From Polyangiaceae bacterium (GTDB lineage: Bacteria; Myxococcota_A; Polyangia; Polyangiales; Polyangiaceae), in the NCBI GenBank assembly GCA_016712345.1, contig JADJRH010000001.1, positions 434,001-498,000 on the forward strand: a stretch of DNA of 64,000 nucleotides, given 5' to 3'. Of this stretch, positions 1 through 9,751 are shown in pieces. Positions within the stretch are counted from its first letter, which is position 1. Every line of letters starts with the position of its first letter. A program made the position numbers and the translations under genes. A model generated the notes under the pieces. It was not told the origin of the DNA. It worked only from the letters and a program-made list of their open reading frames with translations, and did not search any database.

Positions 1-1
1 C

Positions 2-781
2 AGCACGTTGGGCCAGTCGGCACGCATGGAAACGCTCATGTTCCTTGAAGACTTGGTGTGGAACCAAAACGGCGACTATCGCGACCTCTACAACGCCAAC
101 TACACCTTTGTCGACGCCACACTTGCCACTTTCTACGGGGTCTCGCCGCCCGGAGGCGCCGGATTCCAAAAAGTAACCCTCCCCGCCGACCAAAAGCGTA
201 CTGGGTTTTTTGGACACGCGGGTTACCTGGCTCGGTACTCCCACGCGGCCCAAACCTCACCTACCCGTCGCGGCGTGTTCATTTCCAACATGCTCCTCTG
301 CAACGAAATCCCGCCGCCTCCGCCCGGAGTCAACACCACCTTACCCGTGTATGACCCCAACAATCCCAAAACCAAAAAACAGACGCTCGAAGAGCTGCAT
401 TACGCAAACGACCAGTGCAAAGGCTGCCACCTGAAAATGGATCCGTTTGCCTTCCCGCTTGAGATCTATAACGGCATTGGCAAATACCGCACCGTCGACG
501 AAAACGGTCTTACCCTCGATCCCACCGGCGAAGTGGCCGATTTCGGCGCGTTCACCAACGTGACAGAGCTGGGTCAACTCGTTCATGACGACCCGCGCGC
601 CATGAACTGCATTGTTTCCAACCTCTTCAAACAATCTATGGGCCATTCAGAAACCAAAGGTGAAAGGCCCGCGATTTTCGCCATTCAAGACGCTTTCGAG
701 GCTTCAGGATTCAAGCTCCAAGAAGCCATTGTTGAAATCGTCGCGAGCCCCGCTTTCTCTTACGTCAACTTGCCTAAGTGA
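2..781 (+). CDS. DUF1592/DUF1588/DUF1585 cytochrome-like protein, C-terminal part
   Basis: This is the 3' end of a gene that begins before the window; the frame is open to the left edge. The visible residues match the end of a DUF1592 domain (a stretch ending in TFVDATLATFYGV). A DUF1588 segment follows, with its TSPTRRGVFISN and PPPPPG signatures, then a DUF1585 segment at the C terminus. A CKGCH motif is a possible haem c or metal site typical of this family. Such proteins are found in Planctomycetes and Myxococcota next to DUF1552 proteins, and the next gene is one. The biochemical role of the pair is unknown. Family assignment is confident; function is not. Confidence 0.85.
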   Translation, partial: STLGQSARMETLMFLEDLVWNQNGDYRDLYNANYTFVDATLATFYGVSPPGGAGFQKVTLPADQKRTGFFGHAGYLARYSHAAQTSPTRRGVFISNMLLCNEIPPPPPGVNTTLPVYDPNNPKTKKQTLEELHYANDQCKGCHLKMDPFAFPLEIYNGIGKYRTVDENGLTLDPTGEVADFGAFTNVTELGQLVHDDPRAMNCIVSNLFKQSMGHSETKGERPAIFAIQDAFEASGFKLQEAIVEIVASPAFSYVNLPK

Positions 782-798
782 GAAACAGGAGAACACCC

Positions 799-2172
799 AT
801 GAGCAAATTCAACTTGAGCCGCCGCGCTGTTCTCCGGGGCATGCTCGCCAGCGGTGCAGTCGCCACCGTTGGCCTCCCCATGCTTGAAGCCATGCTTAAT
901 ACAAACGGCACGGCTTTGGCCGATGGAAACGGCATTCCCCAACGTTTCGTCACCTACTTCTTCGGCAACGGCTTTTTGCTAAACCGATTTGTACCCAGCG
1001 CCACGGGCGCCAACTACCCCCTCAGCGAGCAACTCCAACCCCTCGCACCTGTACAAGACTACTGCCATGTCATTACCGGCATGGATAACCGCTGTGAAAA
1101 GCTCATTACCCACCACGAGGGCATGACAATCTTCACCGGTTATACCATGGTCAACATATCCGGTTTGTCCTCCAACCCCGGCGGACCTACCATCGACCAA
1201 GTGGTGGCCGACGCAATCGAAGCATCGGGCGCCGTAACCCCTGTCAAGTCCGTTCAGATCGGCATTTCACGCGACCTGAGCTACATGGACGGCGGCACCA
1301 CCATGCACAACCTTTCACATCGTGGGCCGAGCCAACCTCTGCCGCCAGAATTTAATCCCCAGGCGGTTTGGAACACCCTGTTTGGCAGCTTCACCCCCAT
1401 GAACGATCCGTCGGGTCCACTTCGCTCAAGCGTTCTTGACGCCGTGAAAGGCCAAACCGACGCCCTCAAAAAGCGCCTCGGTCAAAAGGACATTCAACGC
1501 CTCGATGCCCACCTTGAAGGCGTGAACGAGCTTCAGAAAAAGATCGAAGCGATCCCCCCGGCGTGCATGGCGCCCACCATGCCCACCGAAACCAACCCAA
1601 ACGTCAACGGGCCTGAACCGATCATCCCCGTCAATCAGATCATGAGCGACCTGATTGCGTACGCATTTGAGTGTGACGTGACGCGCGTCGCCAGCATGCT
1701 CCTTGTGGGCGGCGCCGCCGGCACCGTCCTCTACGATATCGGAACCAACAACGAACACCACCTCGCCACCCACAATACCGATCCCAACGTGCAAAACGGC
1801 ATCGTGCACCAGGGCATCGTCTACCAAATGACCCGCTTCTCCGACTTCCTCCAAACCCTGAAAAACAAAACCGACCCCACGGGTGGCAACCTGCTTGATA
1901 ATACCATTGTGTACTTCTCAAGCGATTGCTCCGAGGGCTGGAGCCACTCGGTCAAGGCGCAGCCCATGATCGTTGCCGGCAAGGGTGGCGGGCTCCTGAA
2001 ATACCCGGGTCAACATTTCTCTCAACCGGGTGGAAATCCGAGCGACGTTCTGTTGAGCATTGTTCAGACCTTCAACCCGGCAGCCGCGAGCTTTGGTCAA
2101 CTCATGCAGTCGCCGGGCTCAAACAAGCCGCCGCCGGGATCAACCACCCCGTTCGCGGGTATCAAAGCTTGA
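799..2172 (+). CDS. DUF1552 family protein with Tat-type signal
   Basis: The start is the ATG at 799, preceded by AGGAGA at 787-792; an in-frame GTG at 778 lies over the previous stop and is less likely. The protein (457 aa) begins with SRRAVLRG followed by a hydrophobic stretch, a twin-arginine export signal. The body resembles DUF1552, which is related to sulfatase-like or secreted DUF1501 families, and includes a conserved SSDCSEGWSHS segment near the C terminus. It lies 17 bp after the DUF1592/1588/1585 gene, so the two are probably co-transcribed. It is likely a folded periplasmic or surface enzyme or binding protein. Its substrate is unknown. Confidence 0.85.
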   Translation: MSKFNLSRRAVLRGMLASGAVATVGLPMLEAMLNTNGTALADGNGIPQRFVTYFFGNGFLLNRFVPSATGANYPLSEQLQPLAPVQDYCHVITGMDNRCEKLITHHEGMTIFTGYTMVNISGLSSNPGGPTIDQVVADAIEASGAVTPVKSVQIGISRDLSYMDGGTTMHNLSHRGPSQPLPPEFNPQAVWNTLFGSFTPMNDPSGPLRSSVLDAVKGQTDALKKRLGQKDIQRLDAHLEGVNELQKKIEAIPPACMAPTMPTETNPNVNGPEPIIPVNQIMSDLIAYAFECDVTRVASMLLVGGAAGTVLYDIGTNNEHHLATHNTDPNVQNGIVHQGIVYQMTRFSDFLQTLKNKTDPTGGNLLDNTIVYFSSDCSEGWSHSVKAQPMIVAGKGGGLLKYPGQHFSQPGGNPSDVLLSIVQTFNPAAASFGQLMQSPGSNKPPPGSTTPFAGIKA

Positions 2173-2262
2173 GCCACAAGCGCCGCGGGTAAATGCCGCA
2201 GCGCTTTTCTATACCTGCCCGTTATAAAACCACCCCGCTTCGCCTCAGCCGCATCAAACACT

Positions 2263-3756
2263 TCACGGGTTCGACAAAATCACACTCACAGAACTGCTTC
2301 CGTTTTCTACAAACGCATTGGCAGTCACAATATCGAGCACCCCATCCCCGTTCAGGTCACCCACTTTCACAGAAACCGGCTGACGGCCCACCTCAAAGGG
2401 TGCATCGGTACCTACCAATGGGAAGCTCGCCTTGGTCGCCAAGAGCAACTTACCCTTCCCATCATTCAAGAAAACACTCACCGAACTCTTACCGGTAGAA
2501 TCGTCCGAGTTGGCCGTCACCGCGTCCAGATATCCATCGTTGTTCATATCACCCAGCACAATGGACTTGGGCTTGGCCGCGGCAACACCATTGCTCCCTT
2601 GAACTTGAGGCTCAGGGACTTGAGTGCCAAATGCACCCGAGCCTAGGTTTTTGAGCACAGCGATGCTATCTGACTCAAGATTGGCCGTCACAATGTCGTT
2701 ATCACCGTCTTTGTCGAGGTCACCGATAGCCGCATCCACAGGGGCAGCGGAAAGGCCCAACGTGGGGATGTTCAACGGGGTACTAAACGATAAATCATTG
2801 TTCAAAAAAATCCCTATTTGTTTGTATTCAGGGATTCCAATCACAAGTTCGTCCAATGAGTCCCCCATTAGGTCGCCCGCAGCAATGAAGGTGGGATTGG
2901 CATTGGCGAAGGAAGGGCCGGGCACGTCTTCATCTATATTTTGATTCAGGGTAAACCAGATTGGCGCGCTGTCGCCGACGTTTGGAAGGTAGACTTTTGC
3001 GACGTCGATGGTGCCCATACCGTCCGCGTTGAAAGGGGTCACATCGGTCACGCCAGCCAGTGTGGCCGCGGTTGTCATGCCTTCCGTCCACTGAAGTTGA
3101 CATTCGCCGAGTCCCCTCATCCACATCGTCTTGCTCTTGTAAGTGTGAACGCCGATCAGCTCCGGTTCACCATCGGCACCGATGGCGGGCTCCAATCCCA
3201 CGATACTTGAAAGCGCCTCGGTAAATATCGCTTCTGCGAAGTGACCCATGTCGTTCGGCAGAGCTTGAATACCGAAGTTGGAAACGTTGTTGGCGAAGAC
3301 CACGGCACCCGATATGATCAGATCCAACGCACCATCACCGTTGCAATCAAACAGCGCCAAACTATAGGTTTCGGTGAATGAGATAAGCGCCGGATCCTGC
3401 GAACCAAAACACACCTCCCCAGGGTCAACAATGCCGTTGCCACATTTGGGTAAGGTACAATCCGCCTCACATCCGTCGGCATCCGCGGTATTGTTATCAT
3501 CACACTCTTCGTTGCCCTCCAGCTTCCCGTCACCGCACATCACTTGAGGCGAAGTGGCAGACCCGGTGGACGATCCCGATTGGCCACCTGTACCACCGGT
3601 AGACGATGTCCCGGCCGCGCCGCCCGTTCCAGTCGTGCCGCACCCCTCAGCGCCCTCTATACAATATTCGCCAATCCCGGCCACCAGATCACAGCCCGTG
3701 ATCCACCATGGCACTGGCAGTGCAAGAATACAGTTTAACTTCATCCAATGATTCAT
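2263..3756 (-). CDS. FG-GAP/VCBS repeat lipoprotein with DUF4215-like Cys-rich segment
   Basis: The protein has 497 aa. The N terminus is a short hydrophobic signal ending in WITGC, a plausible lipobox. A Gly/Thr/Ser-rich linker follows, then a Cys-rich CGDGKLEGNEECDDN segment of the DUF4215 type seen in Myxococcota surface proteins. The remainder carries FG-GAP/VCBS-like repeats with calcium-binding D-x-D/N-x-D-G-x-x-D loops (for example GDLDKDGDNDIV and GDLNGDGVLDIV), which suggests a seven-bladed integrin-alpha-like propeller. The ATG at 3756 has an AGAGGG-like ribosome site upstream. It is convergent with the DUF1552 gene and divergent from the next FG-GAP protein. Likely surface-exposed; ligand unknown. 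Confidence 0.8.
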   Translation of the reverse strand: MNHWMKLNCILALPVPWWITGCDLVAGIGEYCIEGAEGCGTTGTGGAAGTSSTGGTGGQSGSSTGSATSPQVMCGDGKLEGNEECDDNNTADADGCEADCTLPKCGNGIVDPGEVCFGSQDPALISFTETYSLALFDCNGDGALDLIISGAVVFANNVSNFGIQALPNDMGHFAEAIFTEALSSIVGLEPAIGADGEPELIGVHTYKSKTMWMRGLGECQLQWTEGMTTAATLAGVTDVTPFNADGMGTIDVAKVYLPNVGDSAPIWFTLNQNIDEDVPGPSFANANPTFIAAGDLMGDSLDELVIGIPEYKQIGIFLNNDLSFSTPLNIPTLGLSAAPVDAAIGDLDKDGDNDIVTANLESDSIAVLKNLGSGAFGTQVPEPQVQGSNGVAAAKPKSIVLGDMNNDGYLDAVTANSDDSTGKSSVSVFLNDGKGKLLLATKASFPLVGTDAPFEVGRQPVSVKVGDLNGDGVLDIVTANAFVENGSSSVSVILSNP

Positions 3757-3870
3757 CTTCGCGACCCTCTGGAGCCATCATCCACGAGATCGGTACTTTC
3801 CGCAACCGGACACACTTAGACACCGCAATTTGGACTAGGCAGCCGAAAGCCAACGCGGTATGGCGATAGA

Positions 3871-5727
3871 ATGCGAACTTTTCGACCATCCCACGCCTTT
3901 TTGCTTTCTACCCTTGGACTGATGGCGATTGCCTGCCCCGCCTCTGCCCAAGAATATTTTACTCTAAAAAGCAATGCCATCAGCCCCCAAGGGTGCAACG
4001 GCAATGGCTGCTGGACCAACTACATGCAGCTCGCCGACTTTGATAACGACGGCGATCTGGACGCTATTTTCCCAAATTCAACTGGTTTTTTTCAGGTGGG
4101 CAACACCGCGCAGCCGCTCTTGCTCTACACCAACGATGGGAATGCCAACTTCGGCAACGCGTCCATGAACGTTGGCAGCTACACAGGTTGGGTTCGGCAA
4201 GTGGCCATTGCAGACGTCACGGGCGACGGGTTTCTTGACATGTATGTGCCCAGTGCCGCCGCTCAACAGGACCAATTTTTGATCAACGACGGCACGGGTA
4301 AGTTTACCGACCAATCAGCCACGCGCCTCCCCGGTGTCAAATCAAAAGCCGGCGCAACGCGCTTTGGCGATGTGGACAATGACGGGGATCTTGACCTATT
4401 GGTGGGTGACAATTGGACGAGCCTAAACGGCGGCACGGTGGCCCACCTTTACCTCAACGACGGTGGCGGAAATTACAGCGAAGCCCCGTGGGATCTACCC
4501 ACCACGGTTTCAGGCGATGAGCCCGACGATTTTGACCTATTTGACATGGATGGGGACTTTGACCTTGACCTATTTGTCAATATGCACAGCGGCACCAAAG
4601 GGTCACTCTGGCAAAACGATGGTACCGGAAAGTTCACAGATCTAAGCGGTAATATTCCTGTTCAACAAGCCAACCCGTACTACCGCTACGGGCCCGTTGC
4701 CTGCGATGTCGACGGAGACGGCGACTTGGATATCTGGCAGGACAACGCCAAAAATCCGGGGGGTATGGAACAACTGTTAATAAACGACGGAACGGGGAAG
4801 TTTACCGACGAGACAACCGCTCGCGTTACAGGAAATCCAGGGGCAGACGACAACGGCGTCGCCTGTATCGACGTGGACGGGGACGGCGACTTGGACGCGG
4901 CCATCATGAGCCTATCCAACGTCGAGCGCGTGCTGAAGAACGACGGTGCCGGAAACTTCACCCTGAGCGACGGTGCATTCACCAATGTGGGCGACCCGAC
5001 TCTTTGGTTTGACTTCGGCGATTTGAATGGAGACGGGAAACTCGATTGCGTGACGGCACAGGGCGAAGGAAGCCCCGCCACGGAGCAAGTGTACACAGGC
5101 AGTGCTGCCGCCCCTGTTGATACAGTTCAGCCCAAAATCCGCGCTGTCGAATCAATCGCTGCCCCGGGCCCCAACCTGACAGCAGCCATTCGTTTTGCCG
5201 TCAGCGACAACGCCACCACAGATGAAGGCCCTCGCCTGCAAAAAGCATTTATCAAAATCAGCGCCCCCGCCGCCCAAGACGTTACCGCCATGTTCATGGG
5301 AGGTGACCTTTTCCGCGCTACCCTCCCCGGTCAACCCATGGGCACCAAAGTGGACTATCAAGCCTGCGCCATTGACCGTCAGGGCAATCAAGGATGCTCC
5401 GCGGTCTTCAGCTATACCGTCAGCGACATGGGCGGCACCGGCGGCGCCGGCACGGGTGGAGGCAGCACAGGCACGTCAGGCACAGGCGCGTCAGGCACAG
5501 GTGGAAACGGCACCGGCGCGTCAGGCACAGGTGGAAACGGCACCGGCGCCGGTGGACCCGGCAGCGGCGGTTCGGGCGGCACCGGCGGCAACAACCTCAA
5601 CCTCGACGACGGCGGCTGCGGGTGCAGCGTGCCCGGTGGTAAGGATGAGTCAGGTTTGCTTGGACTGGGTTTGGCAGGCGTTTTGGTCGCCCTTGGGCGC
5701 CGACGACGAAATCGCGCGGCTCGTTAG
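3871..5727 (+). CDS. FG-GAP/VCBS repeat surface protein with MYXO-CTERM-like tail
   Basis: This 618-aa protein starts with a cleavable signal peptide (hydrophobic core LLSTLGLMAIACPASA). At least seven FG-GAP/VCBS repeats follow, with D-x-D-x-D-G/D-x-D loops such as DFDNDGDLDAIFP and DVDGDGDLDIWQD. After about residue 430 comes an immunoglobulin-like stretch, then a Gly/Thr/Ser/Ala-rich linker built from short DNA repeats. The C terminus has CGCS, a hydrophobic segment (GLLGLGLAGVLVALG) and an RRRRNR tail, the layout of MYXO-CTERM sorting signals. It is therefore probably anchored on or shed from the cell surface. It is divergent from another FG-GAP lipoprotein at 2263-3756. Confidence 0.85.
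   Translation: MRTFRPSHAFLLSTLGLMAIACPASAQEYFTLKSNAISPQGCNGNGCWTNYMQLADFDNDGDLDAIFPNSTGFFQVGNTAQPLLLYTNDGNANFGNASMNVGSYTGWVRQVAIADVTGDGFLDMYVPSAAAQQDQFLINDGTGKFTDQSATRLPGVKSKAGATRFGDVDNDGDLDLLVGDNWTSLNGGTVAHLYLNDGGGNYSEAPWDLPTTVSGDEPDDFDLFDMDGDFDLDLFVNMHSGTKGSLWQNDGTGKFTDLSGNIPVQQANPYYRYGPVACDVDGDGDLDIWQDNAKNPGGMEQLLINDGTGKFTDETTARVTGNPGADDNGVACIDVDGDGDLDAAIMSLSNVERVLKNDGAGNFTLSDGAFTNVGDPTLWFDFGDLNGDGKLDCVTAQGEGSPATEQVYTGSAAAPVDTVQPKIRAVESIAAPGPNLTAAIRFAVSDNATTDEGPRLQKAFIKISAPAAQDVTAMFMGGDLFRATLPGQPMGTKVDYQACAIDRQGNQGCSAVFSYTVSDMGGTGGAGTGGGSTGTSGTGASGTGGNGTGASGTGGNGTGAGGPGSGGSGGTGGNNLNLDDGGCGCSVPGGKDESGLLGLGLAGVLVALGRRRRNRAAR
5476..5550 (+). repeat. 30-bp tandem repeat encoding a Gly/Thr/Ser-rich linker
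   Basis: Positions 5491-5520 and 5521-5550 are two 30-bp copies differing only in the last base. Shortened versions of the same unit precede them from about 5476. The unit encodes SGTGGNGTGA, so the linker can change length by whole 10-residue steps. Confidence 0.85.
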
Positions 5728-5769
5728 CCCGGGTTTGTAATACCTACCCTTGGGTAGATTGCAACGTTG

Positions 5770-5800
5770 GGCGACGGACGACCCACGATCGTCCGTCGCC
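5770..5800. terminator. 12-bp perfect stem-loop between convergent genes
   Basis: GGCGACGGACGA at 5770-5781 is the exact reverse complement of 5789-5800, with a 7-base loop. It sits between the convergent stops at 5727 and 5817. There is no U-tract, so it is a structural or bidirectional terminator candidate rather than a classical intrinsic one. A shorter inverted repeat, CTACCC-tt-GGGTAG, lies just before it at 5744-5757. Confidence 0.6.
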
Positions 5801-5816
5801 TTCGCCGCTTTGTGGC

Positions 5817-8800
5817 TTATGGAAGCAGCAAACGAGGCTTGCGGCTTTCAGTCGACCCTGACCTGACCAATTCAATCGGCGTGTTCTGTTCGGTGTCATC
5901 AAACACCAATGCGTACACACCCGCGTCTAGATTCGCCACTTCAATACCAAGCGTTTCCGGCCGATTGCCATGCTCCAAGAACGTCCAATCGGCTTTGATG
6001 TCACTCTTCACAGGTCGCCGCTCCAAAATCGGCCGGGCCAAAAGTTTCCCCACCGATTTGAGCTTTGCACGGCTTGTGCTTGACATCACCGTGGCCCGTA
6101 CCCGTTCCTCCGCATCAATTAATGTCACGCGCAACGGCTTGTTGGATGGAACGGTGGCCGAAAGACGAAATCCTCCAGTGCGCTCTTGGAAAACCATCAG
6201 CCCCTGTCCACGCGACAGCCGATGTTTATACCGATCGATAAACGGCACCGGATCGTCCAGCGGATCAATAATAATAAACCCATTCCCTTTCGGCTCAAAA
6301 GGCCAAGGTTTGCGGTCAAAGCGGTGCTCCCGCATTCTCCGCCGGAATTCACAAACCGCCGGCGGCAACGCGTTATAAGTGACCCCAAGTGAGTATGAAA
6401 TCGGGCCGCCGGTTGCGGACCTGACTCGAATAAAAAGTGGCAGATGGGCGGGTTCAATTGTGGCAGTCAGGTCACCCAACCCGGAAGCGATCACGGTACC
6501 ATCCGAAGCCCGGATTTCTACCCTTGTGCCCTCACCCGCTGTTATAGAAATAACATAGTCGCATGTTGGTGGAATATCTGGAAACGACACGATCTCAAAC
6601 CAGTCTTCATCGGTCGATGTATGCAGTGTCAGATCTGTCAAAGTCACCGTTGCCACCGGAGCAACTGAAACACCTGACACTTGCCACGGAATAGGTTCAC
6701 GCCCAATCGGAACCGCGGCATCACGCGAGTTGTTGTTTGGGAGTCCGCGCGGGTGACGTCCGCTGTTGTCGTCAAACCTGTCACCCGCAGGGGCCGCCAT
6801 GCGAACCGCGGGCTCCAACCTCAGTTTATACACACTGTCCGAGCCCATAAACCCTGAAACCCGACAGAGGAAGGACTGACTTTCAAAGAGGGCAGGAATT
6901 GTGTACGCACGCACCTCTTCCAAGCCGTCAGGCGTAATCCCCATCAACGTTCCGGGTAGGTCATTGATCCTCAACTCACCCCGAGCCCCGGCAGGTTGAA
7001 TGAGTTGAATCACACCACCCTGATACACTCCCGGGCTGGAGGGCGCAACGAGGCTGTACATATCCACGTCCGCAAACGTCGCACCGCTCGACCCCGGCGC
7101 CGCTTTCAGGTTGAGAATGGTGCCTGCAAACTGCGCAGGCAGATCCAGCCGAACGGTGCGAGCAGTGGAAACCGTGTCCATTCGGACTGCACTGTTCCGC
7201 TCGTCAAACCCAAGCGAGGTGTCATACCCCAACGCGTCGTAATCTGGAATAACCCCCGCGGCAGCCGCGCGAACCGCAGCAAACGCGTTTACCAAATTGC
7301 GACGACGCGCAACGTTGGGATCGGCCGGGTTGGTTGGAAGGGCCGACGCGGGTGTGGCGGTGCCCACCAGAATCGATCGAATTCGCCCTGGGATGGCGGC
7401 TTTTTGCGCCGCTGTCAATCCCGGCGTGCGAGGGTCAAGCGAGGGGTTGATCGCCTGCATCATCGCAATGATCCCTGTAACGTAGGGAGCCGACGCGCTG
7501 GTGCCTCCAAAGCCGCTTGTATCAAACACCTGCTGCGCAGAAGGAACCACAGCATCGGTGGTGGGTGGATGACTATAGTCACCACCCGTTGGAGCCCACA
7601 CGTCGACCCTGGCGCCGAAGTAATGTTGATTTGTATAGGCCGTTGAAGCATTGGGATCGGCGGCGCCCACGCAAATAACACCCGGAATAACGCCGGGCAC
7701 AACTTCCCATGCGCTCGCATCTTGAGGACCGGTGGGCACAAATTCAGCCAGCGGGCCCAACGACTGAGCCGTTTGTTGGTTTCCAGGAATGGATACAACC
7801 GTTACACCGCGCTCCATGGCGTAAGCCACCGCTGTTTCCATTGGGCTACGAGGATCTCCCAATGCGACAAGCAAGAGACAGGCGGGTAAAACGAGGGAGG
7901 CTGTCAGGAGCAGTGCCGGCCCAAGAACCAACCCAGCAAAAGGAATGGCAAACGCCGCAGCAGCAGCAGCATGGAGGGCAGCATCCAATGCCGCGCAGAA
8001 CGCAACGCGCGCGCCGGGACTGCAAACACGAAAACCTCCAATCAGGTTGGTTTGAATGGTGCATGGGTAACCAGCGCTGATATTGATAATGGTTGCCCCG
8101 TCGTCCACCGCCATGCGAATGGCGGTTCCCATCCCGAAAGCATACCCTAAGAGGTCCGTTTTATAAAGCATGGCATCAATCACCTGACCGCCGGTTCCGG
8201 TCGTGCCATACCCGTTGTTAAACACGCCCGCCGCAGTCGTAACAACACCGTTTCCGTGCCAGCTGCGACTCCCAAAAAAGCTGTTTCCAACCGTGGGTGG
8301 TGCGGTCGCCTGACCCGGTCCTGCAATGCCGGTAGCAACATTGCGTTCAATAAGAATGCGCGGGAAATCGGCGTTGGGTGCAAATCCAATATCGACAAAC
8401 GCCACGGGAATGCGGCGCGTGTCGGCGTCCCACAGCGAGAGATATGCCCAAGCCTTTTGCAACCCAAAAATCGGGTCCGAAATGTGAGCTTTGGCCCCGG
8501 TAGACATTGGGTTTGCGACACCTAAACCTTCCACCGCCGAAGGTTCACCCGACCATTCCAAACGCGGGTTAAATGCCACTCGAAACCCTTGAGCGTGTAA
8601 GTCAAGGGCTTGGGCGTACACATTCAAGAATTCTTCATCGTTCGTCAGAAGAAGTTTGTCATCGGCGAAGAGTGTTCGAAGGGCGGCCAATCGAGCTTGT
8701 TCGTAACGTTTTTTTGGCAATTTGGTGAGGGCACTCGGTTGCCGCTGGGGCCGAGTATTTTGTGTGCCATTGGGTAGATCCCGCAACACCGGCAACTCGC

Positions 8801-9404
8801 GCAACTTGAGCGGCTTGTGATCACCCCCCTGCGTTTTGGCAGCAAGCTCGCGATCGACAAGTTTCGCACCCGTTACATCCAAAAAGTCGCGCAAATGGTG
8901 ATCATCCACGGGGTGGACTATCAGTTCGTCTGCGGCAACTCGGACGGGTAGACCACCTTCAAAAACAAGGTACGGATCCGGCCTATCGTTCTGCTTGACC
9001 TTTGGAAAAAGGTCAGGGATAACTTTGACGTTTGGGACGCCGTCTGACTTACCCATCACCCCAAAGGCAGCCACCAAGTCACCCTCTTTGGGCGCCGACT
9101 CACCAACCCGCGCGAAAGAAAAAAAAGCGATAAAGATCTCCCCATCGGCAAGCGACAGCACCCGGTCACCGGGCACCGGTGGGTGGCGGCTGGAAGACAC
9201 GATTTTGATCGGCTCCTTGGCAACCAACAGCCCGGCGTCGTTCAACACGAGCGGAACGACCTCCACATCCCCCGACTTTGAGCCGGCGAACACCAGAGCC
9301 GGATTGTTCGGGATTTTTTCGCCCGATTTCACCGAGACTGACGGCCACACTTCATCCCCATCTAAAAAAGCAGCTCGGCCGAGCCGCACAAACGCTTTCC
9401 ACAT
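5817..9404 (-). CDS. Large subtilisin-like (S8) serine protease with PPC-type C-terminal domain
   Basis: The start is the ATG at 9404, because AGGAGGT lies six bases upstream (9411-9417); the frame extends further but has no such site. The protein has 1195 aa. A 300-residue N-terminal region of unknown type precedes the S8 catalytic domain. The triad is visible as Asp in AFVDIGF (about residue 338), His in WHGNGVVTTAAG (about 383) and Ser in GTSASAP (about 636). A long hydrophobic Ala/Leu segment (about 465-516) interrupts the catalytic domain between His and Ser. Beta-rich regions follow, including a PPC-like domain with DEDWFEI. No signal peptide is visible at this start, so its location is uncertain. 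Confidence 0.85.
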   Translation of the reverse strand: MWKAFVRLGRAAFLDGDEVWPSVSVKSGEKIPNNPALVFAGSKSGDVEVVPLVLNDAGLLVAKEPIKIVSSSRHPPVPGDRVLSLADGEIFIAFFSFARVGESAPKEGDLVAAFGVMGKSDGVPNVKVIPDLFPKVKQNDRPDPYLVFEGGLPVRVAADELIVHPVDDHHLRDFLDVTGAKLVDRELAAKTQGGDHKPLKLRELPVLRDLPNGTQNTRPQRQPSALTKLPKKRYEQARLAALRTLFADDKLLLTNDEEFLNVYAQALDLHAQGFRVAFNPRLEWSGEPSAVEGLGVANPMSTGAKAHISDPIFGLQKAWAYLSLWDADTRRIPVAFVDIGFAPNADFPRILIERNVATGIAGPGQATAPPTVGNSFFGSRSWHGNGVVTTAAGVFNNGYGTTGTGGQVIDAMLYKTDLLGYAFGMGTAIRMAVDDGATIINISAGYPCTIQTNLIGGFRVCSPGARVAFCAALDAALHAAAAAAFAIPFAGLVLGPALLLTASLVLPACLLLVALGDPRSPMETAVAYAMERGVTVVSIPGNQQTAQSLGPLAEFVPTGPQDASAWEVVPGVIPGVICVGAADPNASTAYTNQHYFGARVDVWAPTGGDYSHPPTTDAVVPSAQQVFDTSGFGGTSASAPYVTGIIAMMQAINPSLDPRTPGLTAAQKAAIPGRIRSILVGTATPASALPTNPADPNVARRRNLVNAFAAVRAAAAGVIPDYDALGYDTSLGFDERNSAVRMDTVSTARTVRLDLPAQFAGTILNLKAAPGSSGATFADVDMYSLVAPSSPGVYQGGVIQLIQPAGARGELRINDLPGTLMGITPDGLEEVRAYTIPALFESQSFLCRVSGFMGSDSVYKLRLEPAVRMAAPAGDRFDDNSGRHPRGLPNNNSRDAAVPIGREPIPWQVSGVSVAPVATVTLTDLTLHTSTDEDWFEIVSFPDIPPTCDYVISITAGEGTRVEIRASDGTVIASGLGDLTATIEPAHLPLFIRVRSATGGPISYSLGVTYNALPPAVCEFRRRMREHRFDRKPWPFEPKGNGFIIIDPLDDPVPFIDRYKHRLSRGQGLMVFQERTGGFRLSATVPSNKPLRVTLIDAEERVRATVMSSTSRAKLKSVGKLLARPILERRPVKSDIKADWTFLEHGNRPETLGIEVANLDAGVYALVFDDTEQNTPIELVRSGSTESRKPRLLLP

Positions 9405-9751
9405 CGAACGACCTCCTGCAAAGGGACTTCGCTTTCGCCGCGGTCGACCTGACATGAAATGCGATCGCGCGCTCGAGCGCTTCGGCGGGCGGCGCGGCCG
9501 GACCATTCACTCGCGCGAACGAACAGCCTCATTGGAATTTGCTCTCGGCCTGTTCAAGCAGAGTAGCGGGACCATTCGCGTTGCGTGATGGCGGCGCCGC
9601 GGATTGGTGGAACCCTTTTCGAAAGCGCGTCGTACAGGGGACAACCGACACGTTGAACTTGTAAGAAGCTTCGCGTCGGCATTCTACCCATCACATTGGA
9701 TGGGTAGAAAAAGTTGAATATTCCAATACCCGAATACGAGGTACACGTGTC
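9405..9751. other. Divergent intergenic region, 347 bp
   Basis: No gene is apparent. It holds the leader of the minus-strand protease and the upstream region of the plus-strand Cys-rich lipoprotein. It also contains the strong inverted repeat described at 9682-9709. Confidence 0.6.
9682..9709. promoter_or_regulatory. Perfect 11-bp inverted repeat containing CTACCC/GGGTAG
   Basis: TTCTACCCATC at 9682-9692 is the exact reverse complement of 9699-9709, with a 6-base loop. It lies 43 bases upstream of the Cys-rich lipoprotein start. There is no T-run after it on either strand, so an operator or an RNA stem in the leader is as likely as a terminator. Its arms contain the GGGTAGA word that recurs in this part of the window. 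Confidence 0.55.
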
